A DNA stretch of 64,000 nucleotides, taken from positions 558,001-622,000 of the forward strand of contig NZ_SMLL01000004.1 in assembly GCF_004681965.1 (NCBI RefSeq), written 5' to 3'. This DNA comes from Ramlibacter rhizophilus. Lineage in GTDB: Bacteria; Pseudomonadota; Gammaproteobacteria; Burkholderiales; Burkholderiaceae_C. Positions 31,007 through 39,426 of the stretch are shown piece after piece. Under the pieces are notes generated by a model. The model was not told the origin of the DNA. It was given only the letters and a program-made list of their open reading frames with translations, and searched no databases. Numbering within the stretch: the first letter of the stretch is position 1; each line of letters begins with the position of its first letter. The position numbers were made by a program, and so were the translations under genes.

Positions 31007-31107
31007 GAGGCCGGGAAGTTTAGGCCTGCCGCCGTCGGTTCCCTCCCACGACGCGTGTCGCGATTGCCCGATCGGTGCCGCGCCCGAGCCACCCACAATC
31101 CCTGCGC

Positions 31108-31413
31108 ATGGAACACGCCGTCTACGCCATCACCGCCTTGCGCTGGCTCAGCCCCGACGAGATCGAGGAGGCCATGATGGGTTTGCTCGACGTCGACCGC
31201 ATGCAGTGGGACCTGGCGCCGGCGCCCACCCGGACCACGACCGTGATCGACCGCCTGCTGGAAGGCGACCCGGTGGTGGCCTGGACGCCCGAGCAGGGCA
31301 TGGGCCCCCTGGGCCCCAACTTCAAGGTCGGCGTCACGCCGGCCGGCCGCGAAACCCTCGCCCTGGGGGAGGAGCCGAGCGGCACCCGGCTGCAGGACCT
31401 GCCGCGGTTCTGA
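31108..31413 (+). CDS. Small hypothetical protein
   Basis: A 101-residue protein that starts MEHAVYAITALRWLSPDEIE and contains DRLLEGDPVVAWTPEQGMG. It is divergent from the PD-(D/E)xK-like gene. The moderately hydrophobic, mixed composition suggests a soluble globular protein. No family was recognised. Confidence 0.6.
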   Translation: MEHAVYAITALRWLSPDEIEEAMMGLLDVDRMQWDLAPAPTRTTTVIDRLLEGDPVVAWTPEQGMGPLGPNFKVGVTPAGRETLALGEEPSGTRLQDLPRF

Positions 31414-31863
31414 ACACCTTCACGCGGCCGTTGTCATCGCGCCGCAGCCACCCAGCCGCGTTGCGAATGCGCAGCGCGTTTTCGCTCATCCACGAGCGCC
31501 AACCCGTGAAGCGATGTAACGCCAAGGGGGCTGCCGTCACATCTGCTCACGCAAACCACAGTTTGGATATGCACATCAGGACGCTGGCGCGGCTCCGACA
31601 GCGGCGTCCGTCGGCCGCCTACACAGCGCTGCTGTCCCGCTGCAGCACGATTGCATCCTGTCGTTACCGAGGGAGGCCCAAAAATGTGCAATTTCACACT
31701 GCTGCCGCGAAGTCGTCCATCGCTGCAAGCCGAGCGCCATGCTCGTGTTCGAGGTGACGCGTCGGCACACGCCACGCCGGCTGGAGCCGCCGATGGCGCG
31801 TCTCGTGCCATGCCGACCCTCCCCGCTTGTAAGCGGGCGTACTGAATCGCGGGGAGTTTGCGA
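31414..31863. promoter_or_regulatory. Noncoding region upstream of epsA
   Basis: These 450 bp have lower GC than the surroundings and no supportable gene. They hold two candidate operator dyads: CAAAC-CACA-GTTTG at 31552-31565 and TGTGCAATTTCACA (one mismatch) at 31686-31699. They also hold an ATTGCA/TGCAAT pair (31651-31656, 31688-31693). This is the likely control region of exopolysaccharide block 1. No terminator was seen. Confidence 0.45.
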
Positions 31864-32667
31864 ATGAACGATCTGCTGGACATGCCGGTGGCGCAGAGCC
31901 CCCACGCGGCGGCCTTCCTCCGGGTAGCCACGCGTGGAGCGGCCCTGAGTACACATGCGGACCTGTGGCGCTGGCTGCGCGACGACGTGCAGGCGCTGCT
32001 GCCGCACGAACTGCTGCTGGTCGCCTGGGGCGACTTCCAGTCGCCCGAGGTGCAGGTGGACCTGGTCTCCAGCCTTCCGGGCCTGCGCACGCACGAATGC
32101 CGGCCTGCACGGCTGATGCCGCTGGTCAACTACCTGCGCGACTGCTGGGTGGCGGCGCGGCACGGCGCCTGCCGGGTGGACCTGCGCGGATGCGCCGAGC
32201 TGTTCGGCGCCGCCGCCGCGGGCTGGCCCGCGGGGCAGTCGCTGGCCGGCATGCGCAGTGCGGTGGTGCACGGCACGCGCGACCCCCGCACCGGCGCCGA
32301 GCGCATCTTCGCTGCCCTGAGCGAGCAGGCCCATGCGAGCGAGGGCGCGCCTGCCATGCTGCGCCTGCTCATGCCCTTCATCGACCTGGCGCTGCGCGCC
32401 ATGCCGGCTGCGCCCTCGCGCCAGCAGCGCTTCGAGCGCGGCGAACTCGATGCCCTGGTCGGCCCCCTGGGCACGCTCAGCGAGCGCGAGCGGCAGATCA
32501 TGGTCTGGGTTGCCATGGGCAAGACCAACCCGGAGATCGGCTGCATCCTGCGAATCAGCGAGTTCACGGTGAAGAACCACATGAAGAGCATCTTCACGAA
32601 ACTGGACGTGACCAATCGCGCGCAGGCGGTGGCCAAGCTCACGCGAATGAGCGGTGCCTATGCCTGA
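31864..32667 (+). CDS. epsA: LuxR-type regulator of exopolysaccharide genes (EpsA-like)
   Basis: This 267-residue regulator has an N-terminal domain typical of EpsA-type proteins from exosortase/EPS loci (LWRWLRDDVQALLPHELLLV, AWGDFQSPEVQVDLVSS). The C-terminal LuxR HTH reads GTLSERERQIMVWVAMGKTN, then NPEIGCILRISEFTVKNHMK and IFTKLDVTNRAQAV. There is no receiver domain. GGGGAG precedes the ATG at 31864. It overlaps the next gene by 8 bp and probably controls the whole block 1. Confidence 0.88.
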   Translation: MNDLLDMPVAQSPHAAAFLRVATRGAALSTHADLWRWLRDDVQALLPHELLLVAWGDFQSPEVQVDLVSSLPGLRTHECRPARLMPLVNYLRDCWVAARHGACRVDLRGCAELFGAAAAGWPAGQSLAGMRSAVVHGTRDPRTGAERIFAALSEQAHASEGAPAMLRLLMPFIDLALRAMPAAPSRQQRFERGELDALVGPLGTLSERERQIMVWVAMGKTNPEIGCILRISEFTVKNHMKSIFTKLDVTNRAQAVAKLTRMSGAYA

Positions 32668-34084
32668 TGGATCGCCGCACCCGGTGCTGGCCCCGCCGGT
32701 ACCCCTGTCGCTCGCGCCGGGCGCACCCAGCGAAAGCCGGCTGCTGCGCGCCCTGGAGGCCTTGCTGGACCCGCTCGCCCTGGTGCTGTCGCTCTGGGCG
32801 TTGGTCTGGTGGGTCGAAGGAGCCCTGTCGCCCGCCTGGCTGGTGACTTCGGTCCTGGCCTTCGCGCTGTCCTTTCCCGGCCGGGCACGGCTTCGGGCGC
32901 CCGCAGGTCGGGTCGTGACGTCCACCCTGCTCGACTGGTGCTGGATCGCCGGACTGCTGATGGCCACGGGGATCGCCACCGGGCACCTGGGCCAGATGTC
33001 GCGCGGCGTGATCCTCAACTGGCTCTGGCTCGCGCCGGCCAGCCAGCTCGGAGTGCACTGGGCGCTGCGCTGGGCCGCTCCGCACCTGGTGCGGCTGCAG
33101 GGACCGCCGCTGCGGGCGGTGATCGTGGGCCTGAACGAGCAGGGCGCGTCCCTGGCCGAGCGGCTGTCGAACGAGCGCGACACCGGCGTCGAGCTGGTCG
33201 GCTACTTCGACGACCGCAGCGACGGGCGCCACCACCACAACGGCCGCCTGCGCTATCTCGGTCGGCTGGCGGACATCGCCGCCTTCGTGAAGGTGCAGCG
33301 CGTGCAGCTGATCTACCTGTCCCTGCCCATGGCGTCGCAGCCACGCATCAAGGAGCTGCTCGACGCCTTGAAGGACACCACCGCCTCGGTCTACTTCGTC
33401 CCCGACATGTTCGTGACGGACCTGATCCAGGGCCGCACGGACATGGTCTGCGGCATGCCGGTCATCTCGGTGTGCGAGACCCCCTTCCGGGGACCGGACG
33501 GCGTCCTCAAGCGCGCCAGCGACGTCGTGCTGGCCAGCCTCATCCTGCTGCTGCTCACGCCGGTGCTGCTGGCCGTGGCCCTGGCCGTGAAACTCAGCTC
33601 GCCCGGGCCGGTCATCTTCCGCCAGCGCCGCTACGGCCTCGATGGGCAGGAGATCCTGGTCTACAAGTTCCGCTCCATGCGCGTGGTGGAGGATGGCGAA
33701 ACCATCCGCCAGGCCAGCCGGAACGACGACCGGGTCACCCCGATCGGCGGCTTCCTGCGGCGCACCTCGCTGGACGAGCTGCCGCAGTTCGTCAACGTGC
33801 TGCAGGGGCGCATGAGCATCGTCGGTCCACGCCCCCACGCGGTGGCCCACAACGAGTTCTATCGCGCCCTGATCAAGAGCTACATGGTCCGCCACAAGGT
33901 CAAGCCGGGGATCACCGGCTGGGCCCAGGTGAACGGCTACCGGGGCGAGACCGACTCCCTGGAAAAGATGGAAGGACGCATCCGCTACGACCTGGACTAT
34001 CTGCGCAACTGGTCGCTGCGCCTTGACCTCTACATCATCTTCCGTACGATCCGACTCGTCTTTCGAGACAGCTCGGCGTATTGA
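32660..34084 (+). CDS. Undecaprenyl-phosphate sugar phosphotransferase (WcaJ/EpsB-like)
   Basis: This 474-residue initiating enzyme transfers a sugar-1-phosphate, usually glucose, to undecaprenyl phosphate at the inner membrane. It has several N-terminal membrane helices, a CoA-binding-like Rossmann region (RAVIVGLNEQGASLAE, GYFDDR) and a C-terminal bacterial sugar-transferase domain. That domain carries FKRASD-type KRASDVVLASL, FRQRRYGLDGQEILVYKFRS, RTSLDELPQFVNVLQG and VKPGITGWAQVNGYRGET. The ATG at 32660 overlaps epsA. It commits the first sugar of the exopolysaccharide. Confidence 0.93.
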   Translation: MPDGSPHPVLAPPVPLSLAPGAPSESRLLRALEALLDPLALVLSLWALVWWVEGALSPAWLVTSVLAFALSFPGRARLRAPAGRVVTSTLLDWCWIAGLLMATGIATGHLGQMSRGVILNWLWLAPASQLGVHWALRWAAPHLVRLQGPPLRAVIVGLNEQGASLAERLSNERDTGVELVGYFDDRSDGRHHHNGRLRYLGRLADIAAFVKVQRVQLIYLSLPMASQPRIKELLDALKDTTASVYFVPDMFVTDLIQGRTDMVCGMPVISVCETPFRGPDGVLKRASDVVLASLILLLLTPVLLAVALAVKLSSPGPVIFRQRRYGLDGQEILVYKFRSMRVVEDGETIRQASRNDDRVTPIGGFLRRTSLDELPQFVNVLQGRMSIVGPRPHAVAHNEFYRALIKSYMVRHKVKPGITGWAQVNGYRGETDSLEKMEGRIRYDLDYLRNWSLRLDLYIIFRTIRLVFRDSSAY

Positions 34085-34213
34085 GGAGTGGGGTCTAGCC
34101 CGAAGGAGCCATTGTTGTGATGGTCCCAGGTCACTCAACATGCATGACGGGTTGTCACGGGAAAACACCCCGGCCCGGGGCGAGGGCAGACGACTCGAAG
34201 AAAGAGGAAAGAA

Positions 34214-35383
34214 GTGAGCAAGAAACTTAGAACGAACGCATGGATGCCGGTGGCGTGCCTGTGCATCGCCTGGCCGCTGGCCCACGCGCAGAACCCCGAG
34301 ACCGGAGACACCCTGCAGTTTCGCGTCGGCGCCGGGGTCGAGCACGACTCCAATGTGCTGCGCGCGCCCAACGGTGAGTCGGACACCATCGGCATCCTCT
34401 CGGCCGGCGCCCGGATCGACAAGCGCTACAGCCTGCAGCGCATCGTGCTGGACGCCGAACTGGCGGCCTACCGGCACCAGGACTTCTCGGACCTGAACTA
34501 CAGCACCTTCAACTACAGCGCCGCCTGGAACTACGCCTTCACGCCGCGTTTCACGGGCGTGCTGAGCGCCACCCAGCGCGAGTACCGCGACACCACCACG
34601 GCCACGACCGGTGTGACCGAGGCCTTCGTACGCACCGAGCGCACCCAGCTGCTCGAGGGCACCTACGCCCCCGGCGGCGGCTTCCTGGCCCTGGCCGGCC
34701 TGAGCCACCGCACGAGCGACAGCGAGGTGGCCCGCTCCATCGAGTCCAGCCCCTCGGTCACCAGCCTGCGCCTGGGCACGGGCTACGAGTTCCGCTCGGG
34801 CGCACGCGCCGTGGTCGTCTACCGCCGCGGCGATGGCAGCTACGACAACCTCGCCGCCGACTTCAAGGAAAACGAGCTGGCCGTCGAAGCCCGCCTGCCG
34901 CTGACCGCCAAGACCTCGGTCAATGGCAAGCTGGGCTGGCTGGAGCGCAACCATGAAGGCGCCGCGGCCGCGGGCCTGGACTTCAGCGGCATGATCGCCA
35001 ACGTCGAGGCCGCCTGGGAAATCACCGGCAAGACCTCCCTGACCGGCGGCTTCGAGCGCGACATCGGCGCCTACGAGACGGCCGGCGGCGGCAACGTCCG
35101 CGCCTGGCGCACCTACATCCAGCCGATCTGGCGGGCCACGGCCAAGACCCAGGTGCGGCTTCGCTACGCGCACGAGACGCGCGACTGGAACACCAACTCG
35201 GCCGCCGCGCCCGACGCCGGCCGTGAGGACGACGTGAACACCTTCGGTGTCTTCGTCGACTGGGAGCCGCGCCGCAACCTGCTGGTCACGGGCACCGTGC
35301 GCCAGGAGCGCCGCGACTCCAACGTCAACGCCTTCGACTACCGCGCCAACATCGTCGGCGTGGCGGCGAAGTACAGCTTCTAA
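34214..35383 (+). CDS. epsL: Outer-membrane beta-barrel polysaccharide protein (EpsL-like)
   Basis: This 389-residue secreted protein has a GTG start and a signal peptide ending LAHA. The rest is a long series of alternating amphipathic strands with aromatic girdles (for example YSTFNYSAAWNYAFTPRF, RAVVVYRRGDGSYDN). It ends in a terminal Phe in VAAKYSF, a standard outer-membrane barrel signature. The EVEHDSNVLR-like VEHDSNVLRAPNGES start matches EpsL-type proteins of exosortase-linked EPS loci. It probably assists export through the outer membrane. A 129-bp gap before it, with a CCCCGGCCCGGGG palindrome, may carry its own promoter. Confidence 0.85.
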   Translation: MSKKLRTNAWMPVACLCIAWPLAHAQNPETGDTLQFRVGAGVEHDSNVLRAPNGESDTIGILSAGARIDKRYSLQRIVLDAELAAYRHQDFSDLNYSTFNYSAAWNYAFTPRFTGVLSATQREYRDTTTATTGVTEAFVRTERTQLLEGTYAPGGGFLALAGLSHRTSDSEVARSIESSPSVTSLRLGTGYEFRSGARAVVVYRRGDGSYDNLAADFKENELAVEARLPLTAKTSVNGKLGWLERNHEGAAAAGLDFSGMIANVEAAWEITGKTSLTGGFERDIGAYETAGGGNVRAWRTYIQPIWRATAKTQVRLRYAHETRDWNTNSAAAPDAGREDDVNTFGVFVDWEPRRNLLVTGTVRQERRDSNVNAFDYRANIVGVAAKYSF

Positions 35384-35436
35384 CCGCCGGGCGGCATCCA
35401 ACGCTGTCACACGCAAACGCTCAGGGAGAAATCAAT

Positions 35437-36312
35437 ATGAACACCACGCAACGAATCGTCATCGGCGCACTCGCCTCCGCCTTCGCCGTCTCGGCCTTCG
35501 CCCAGGCGGGCGGGCCGGTGCGTGCAGGCACGCCCCAGGCGCCGGCCCGCTCGGCGGCGGCACCCGCGAGCGCGCAGCAGCCCGGGCCCGAGTACAAGCT
35601 CGGGCCGGGCGACTCGATCCGCGTGCAGGTGTTCCAGAACCCGGACCTCACCGTCGAGGCCCGGGTGTCCGAGAACGGCAGCATCCGCTACCCCCTGATC
35701 GGCAGCGTGCAGATCGGCGGCCTGTCCATCGGTGAAGCCGAAAAGCGCATTGCCGATGCGCTGGTGCGGGGCGGCTACCTCAAGTCGCCGCAGGTCAACC
35801 TGAACCTGCTGCAGGTGCGCGGCAACCAGGTCGCCGTGCTCGGCCAGGTGCAGAAGCCCGGCCGCTTCCCGCTCGAAACCACCGGCGTGCGCGCCAGCGA
35901 GATGCTGGCGGCCGCGGGCGGTGTCACGCAGGACGGCGACGACGTGCTGGTCGTCACCGGCAGCCGCAACGGCCAGCAGTTCCGCAAGGCCATCGACATC
36001 CCGTCCCTCTTCGCGGGCACGCGACCCGAGGACGACATCGTGGTGCAGGACGGCGACACGCTCTACGTGAGCCGGGCGCCGGTCTTCTACATCTACGGCG
36101 AGGCGCAGCGGCCCGGCCCGTACCGCGTCCAGCGCAACATGACCGTCATGCAGGCCCTGGCGGCCGGCGGCGGCGTGACCCCGCGCGGCAGCGAGAACCG
36201 ACTCAAGCTGCACCGCCCCGGCCCGGACGGTCGCATCGTCGAGACCACGCCGCGCCTGACGGACCTGGTGCAGCCCAACGACGTGATCTACGTGCGCGAA
36301 AGCCTGTTCTGA
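35437..36312 (+). CDS. epsE: Polysaccharide export protein (EpsE/Wza-like)
   Basis: This 291-residue periplasmic/outer-membrane export protein has a signal peptide ending AFA. The polysaccharide export domain begins YKLGPGDSIRVQVFQNPDLT, followed by two SLBB-type segments (GNQVAVLGQVQKPGRFPLET; FYIYGEAQRPGPYRVQRNMT). Cleavage leaves no Cys, so it is not a lipoprotein, as in EpsE rather than classical Wza. It forms the periplasmic conduit with EpsF and EpsG. Confidence 0.92.
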   Translation: MNTTQRIVIGALASAFAVSAFAQAGGPVRAGTPQAPARSAAAPASAQQPGPEYKLGPGDSIRVQVFQNPDLTVEARVSENGSIRYPLIGSVQIGGLSIGEAEKRIADALVRGGYLKSPQVNLNLLQVRGNQVAVLGQVQKPGRFPLETTGVRASEMLAAAGGVTQDGDDVLVVTGSRNGQQFRKAIDIPSLFAGTRPEDDIVVQDGDTLYVSRAPVFYIYGEAQRPGPYRVQRNMTVMQALAAGGGVTPRGSENRLKLHRPGPDGRIVETTPRLTDLVQPNDVIYVRESLF

Positions 36313-36331
36313 ATCGCGTGAAGGCCCGTCC

Positions 36332-37717
36332 ATGAACCTCCATCAATTCCTCTCCATCCTGCGCGCGCGCTGGGTGACCGCTGCGGTGGTCTTCCTGCTG
36401 GTCGTCGGCGCAGCCACCGCCTGGGCGCTGCTGCGCCCGAGCGCCTACACCGCGCGGGCTCCCGTGCTGGTCGACGTGAACGCGCAGGACGTGGGCGGCG
36501 GCTACTCGCCGGCCATGCTGTCCAGTTACCTGTCCACGCAGATGGACATCGCCCGCGGCGACCGGGTCACCGGGCGCGTGCTGGACATGCTCAGCACCGA
36601 CCTGCCCGAGGCGCTGCGCGAGCCCCTGCGCGCCACCACCCCCGAGGGCCAGCGGCGCGAGCAGATCGAGCGGCTGCAGGAACGCCTGAACGTGCGCCCC
36701 GCCCGTGAGAGCAACATCATCAACATCGACTGGACCGGCGACGAGGCGGCCGAGGCCGCGCGCGTGGCCAACGCCTTCGCGAAGGCTTATGTCGAGACGG
36801 CGCTGGACCTCAAGACCAATCCGGCCAAGCAGGAGTCCGCCTGGTTCGACGACCAGGTGCGCGCCGCCCGCCAGAAGCTGGAGGTCGCGCAGAACCGCCT
36901 GTCCGAGTTCCAGCAGCGCGCCGGCATCGTCGGCGAGGAGATGGCCGACCACGAGATGGCCCGCCTGACCACGCTGGCCACGCAGCTCGCGCAGGTGCAG
37001 GCCCAGACCACCGACGCCATGAGCAAGCGTGGCAACGGCGACACCGTGGCAGAGGTCATCCAGAGCCCCCTGATCAACGGCCTGAAGGCGGACATCGGCC
37101 GCACCGAGGCGCAGCTGCAGCAGGCCGGCGCCACGCTGGGCCCGCGCCATCCGCAGATCCTGCAGCTGCAGGCCGAGCTCCAGTCGCTGCGCAGCCGCCT
37201 GGCCATGGAGACCGGCCGGATCAACAGCTCCATCACCACCAGCTTCGAGACCGGCCGCGCCCGCGAACGCGAGCTGCAGGCCGCGCTCAATGCCCAGCGC
37301 AGCCGCGTGCTGTCCCTCAACCGCGAACGCGGCACCCTCGCCCTGCTGCGCCAGGACGTGCAGGCGGCGCAGCAGGCCTTCAACCAGGTCAGCGACAACG
37401 CGTCCAAGACCCGCCTGGCGGCGCTCACGACCATGACCAACCTGCGCCCGCTGGCGCCGGCCGTCGCGCCGCAGGACCCGGTGGGCCCGAGCAAGCGCCA
37501 GACGGTGACCATCGCCGCCGCCGCCGGCCTGCTGCTCGGCCTGGCCATCGCCCTGCTGCTGGAGCTGGCCAACCGCCGCGTGCGCAGCATCGACGACGTC
37601 GCCATGGCCACGCAGCTGCCGGTCCTGGGCACCGTTCCCGCCGCCACCGGCGGCCGCTACACCGCCCTGCCGGCCGCACGCCAGCGGCTCGCCTTCTCTC
37701 CCGGGAGCGCCTCATGA
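36332..37717 (+). CDS. epsF: Chain-length determinant protein (EpsF/Wzz-like)
   Basis: This 461-residue polysaccharide co-polymerase has a Wzz domain flanked by two membrane helices (about 16-35, WVTAAVVFLLVVGAATAWAL; about 390-410, QTVTIAAAAGLLLGLAIALL). Between them lies a long coiled-coil periplasmic region rich in Gln/Arg/Ala. The Pro-rich motif before TM2 reads PAVAPQDPVGPSKRQ. It overlaps epsG by 4 bp (ATGA). It sets the polymer length with its partner kinase EpsG. Confidence 0.92.
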   Translation: MNLHQFLSILRARWVTAAVVFLLVVGAATAWALLRPSAYTARAPVLVDVNAQDVGGGYSPAMLSSYLSTQMDIARGDRVTGRVLDMLSTDLPEALREPLRATTPEGQRREQIERLQERLNVRPARESNIINIDWTGDEAAEAARVANAFAKAYVETALDLKTNPAKQESAWFDDQVRAARQKLEVAQNRLSEFQQRAGIVGEEMADHEMARLTTLATQLAQVQAQTTDAMSKRGNGDTVAEVIQSPLINGLKADIGRTEAQLQQAGATLGPRHPQILQLQAELQSLRSRLAMETGRINSSITTSFETGRARERELQAALNAQRSRVLSLNRERGTLALLRQDVQAAQQAFNQVSDNASKTRLAALTTMTNLRPLAPAVAPQDPVGPSKRQTVTIAAAAGLLLGLAIALLLELANRRVRSIDDVAMATQLPVLGTVPAATGGRYTALPAARQRLAFSPGSAS

Positions 37718-38622
37718 GCACCAGTACCCGTGTCGTCGCCCTCACCCGGGAATCCGAGGGGGCCCTCGCCCTGCCGCGCGAAGCCGTGCTGCCCATGGGC
37801 GCGCTGCTGGTGGATACCGGACGCATCTCCTTCGAGGATGCCGAGCGCATCCACGACTACCAGGAGCGCACCGGCCAGCTCTATGGCGAAGCCGGCATCG
37901 AGATGGGCCTGCTCACCGCGCAGGACGTGCGCCTCGCGCTGGCCCTGCAGTTCGGGCACATCGCCCTGCCGCGGGAATCGGGCCTGAGCAGCGAGCTGGT
38001 CGCGGCCTGGCAGCCCGACAGCCCGGCCGTGGAGCACCTGCGCTCGGTGCGCAGCCAGCTCCTGCTGCGCTGGTTCGAGAACGACGCCCGGCATGCCGCG
38101 CTCGCCGTGGTCAGCCCGCAGAAGGGCGAAGGCCGCAGCTACATCGCCGCCAACCTCGCCGTGCTGTTCTCCCAGCTGGGCAAGCGCACGCTGCTGATCG
38201 ACGCCGACCTGCGCCGGCCGCGCCAGCACCGCATCTTCGGCGTGCCCGGGCGCATCGGCCTGTCGGCCCTGCTGGCCGGCCGCAGCGGCCCCGAGGCGGT
38301 GGTGGACATCAAGGGCGTGCCGGGGCTGTCGCTGCTGCCCGCCGGCATCAGCCCCCCCAACCCGCAGGAGCTGCTGGCGCGCGAGGGCCTGGCCCGTCTC
38401 ATGGCCTCGCTGCGCGCCAGCTTCGACGTGATCCTGGTGGACACCCCGGCGGCCATGGGCTGTGCCGACGCGGCCACCGTGGCGGCGCGGGCCGGCGCGG
38501 CCCTGATCGTCACCTGCCGCGACTCCAGCAACGTCTCCGCCGTCTCGGCGCTCACGGCCGAACTGCGCGACTTCGGCGTCACGGTGGTTGGCGCGGTGCT
38601 CAACGGAGCCGGTCGCTCATGA
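37714..38622 (+). CDS. epsG: Chain-length kinase-like ATPase (EpsG)
   Basis: This 302-residue cytoplasmic BY-kinase-like ATPase has an N-terminal region of about 110 residues typical of EpsG. The P-loop reads SPQKGEGRSYIAANLA (134-149), with Arg in place of the usual Lys. Walker A' is LLIDADLRRPR (160-170) and Walker B is VILVDTPAAMG. There is no C-terminal Tyr cluster. It is the partner of EpsF. It overlaps both neighbours by 4 bp, so translation is coupled. Confidence 0.9.
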   Translation: MSTSTRVVALTRESEGALALPREAVLPMGALLVDTGRISFEDAERIHDYQERTGQLYGEAGIEMGLLTAQDVRLALALQFGHIALPRESGLSSELVAAWQPDSPAVEHLRSVRSQLLLRWFENDARHAALAVVSPQKGEGRSYIAANLAVLFSQLGKRTLLIDADLRRPRQHRIFGVPGRIGLSALLAGRSGPEAVVDIKGVPGLSLLPAGISPPNPQELLAREGLARLMASLRASFDVILVDTPAAMGCADAATVAARAGAALIVTCRDSSNVSAVSALTAELRDFGVTVVGAVLNGAGRS

Positions 38623-39413
38623 ACGTCACGGCGGCAGTGCCTCCCCACGCATGGTTGCCGCGCTGGCAGGAGCTGGTGCGATCCATCGCGCGGGTGCACT
38701 CCGCCCACGGCGAACAGCAGCTGCTCGACTGGCTCTGCGAGCCGCGCGAACCGGTGGTGGTGGGCTTCGTCAATGCCCATGCCATGAACTGCACGGCGGT
38801 CTCGGGGCGGTTCTTCGAGGCGCTGATGTCGGCCGACGTGCTGTTGCGTGACGGCATCGGCCTGTCGCTGCTGATGGAGCTGCTGAACCAGCGCCCGGGC
38901 CTGAACATGAACGGCACCGACCTGATCCCCAAGATCATGGCCCGGCACGAGGGCAGCACCATGGCCTTGTTCGGCACCCAGGAGCCCTGGCTGTCGCGGG
39001 CGCGCCAGGCGGTGGTCGGCCGCATCGCGCCGGGCTCGCCCTGCGTGGTGGCGCACGGCTTCCACGACACGGCCACCTACGTGCGCCTGGCCGCCCTGCA
39101 CCGGCCCCGGCTGATCGTGCTGGGCATGGGTATGCCGCGCCAGGAGGAAGTAGCCGTCGTGCTGCGCGCTGCCCTGAACTTCCCCTGCGTCATCGTGTGC
39201 GGCGGCGCCATCCTCGACTTCCTCGGCCAGCGCACCCCGCGCGCGCCGCAGTGGATGCGGCGGCTCGGCCTGGAGTGGCTGTACCGGCTGGGAAGGGAGC
39301 CGAAGCGGCTGTTCCACCGCTACGTGATGGGCAATCCGGTGTTCGTGCGCAGGGCGCTCACGCTGGCGATGCACAGCTTGAGGCGGGACGTGCCGGCGCG
39401 GCGGGCGGCCTAA
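38619..39413 (+). CDS. WecG/TagA/CpsF family glycosyltransferase
   Basis: This 264-residue GT26 transferase has the conserved NAHAMNCTAVSG region, ADVLLRDGIGLSLLMELL and NGTDLIPKIM. It also has FGTQEPWLSRA and the late GMGMPRQEEV and CGGAILDFLGQRTPRAPQWM motifs. Family members add ManNAc(A) or a related sugar to a lipid-linked intermediate, so this is probably the second sugar-transfer step. It is the last gene of EPS block 1 and is followed directly by the hairpin-rich element. Confidence 0.93.
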   Translation: MNVTAAVPPHAWLPRWQELVRSIARVHSAHGEQQLLDWLCEPREPVVVGFVNAHAMNCTAVSGRFFEALMSADVLLRDGIGLSLLMELLNQRPGLNMNGTDLIPKIMARHEGSTMALFGTQEPWLSRARQAVVGRIAPGSPCVVAHGFHDTATYVRLAALHRPRLIVLGMGMPRQEEVAVVLRAALNFPCVIVCGGAILDFLGQRTPRAPQWMRRLGLEWLYRLGREPKRLFHRYVMGNPVFVRRALTLAMHSLRRDVPARRAA

Positions 39414-39426
39414 GCTTTCTTTTTTT

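Noticed and set aside
34126-34150. CRP-like site upstream of epsL (TTGTGA ... TCACTCAA)
   Set aside because: The half-sites are about 10 bp apart instead of 6 and are imperfect, so it was not listed.
32639-35416. A 925-codon minus-strand frame under the EPS genes
   Set aside because: It runs antisense through the sugar transferase and EpsL genes, which have clear family motifs. Composition is typical of a shadow frame.
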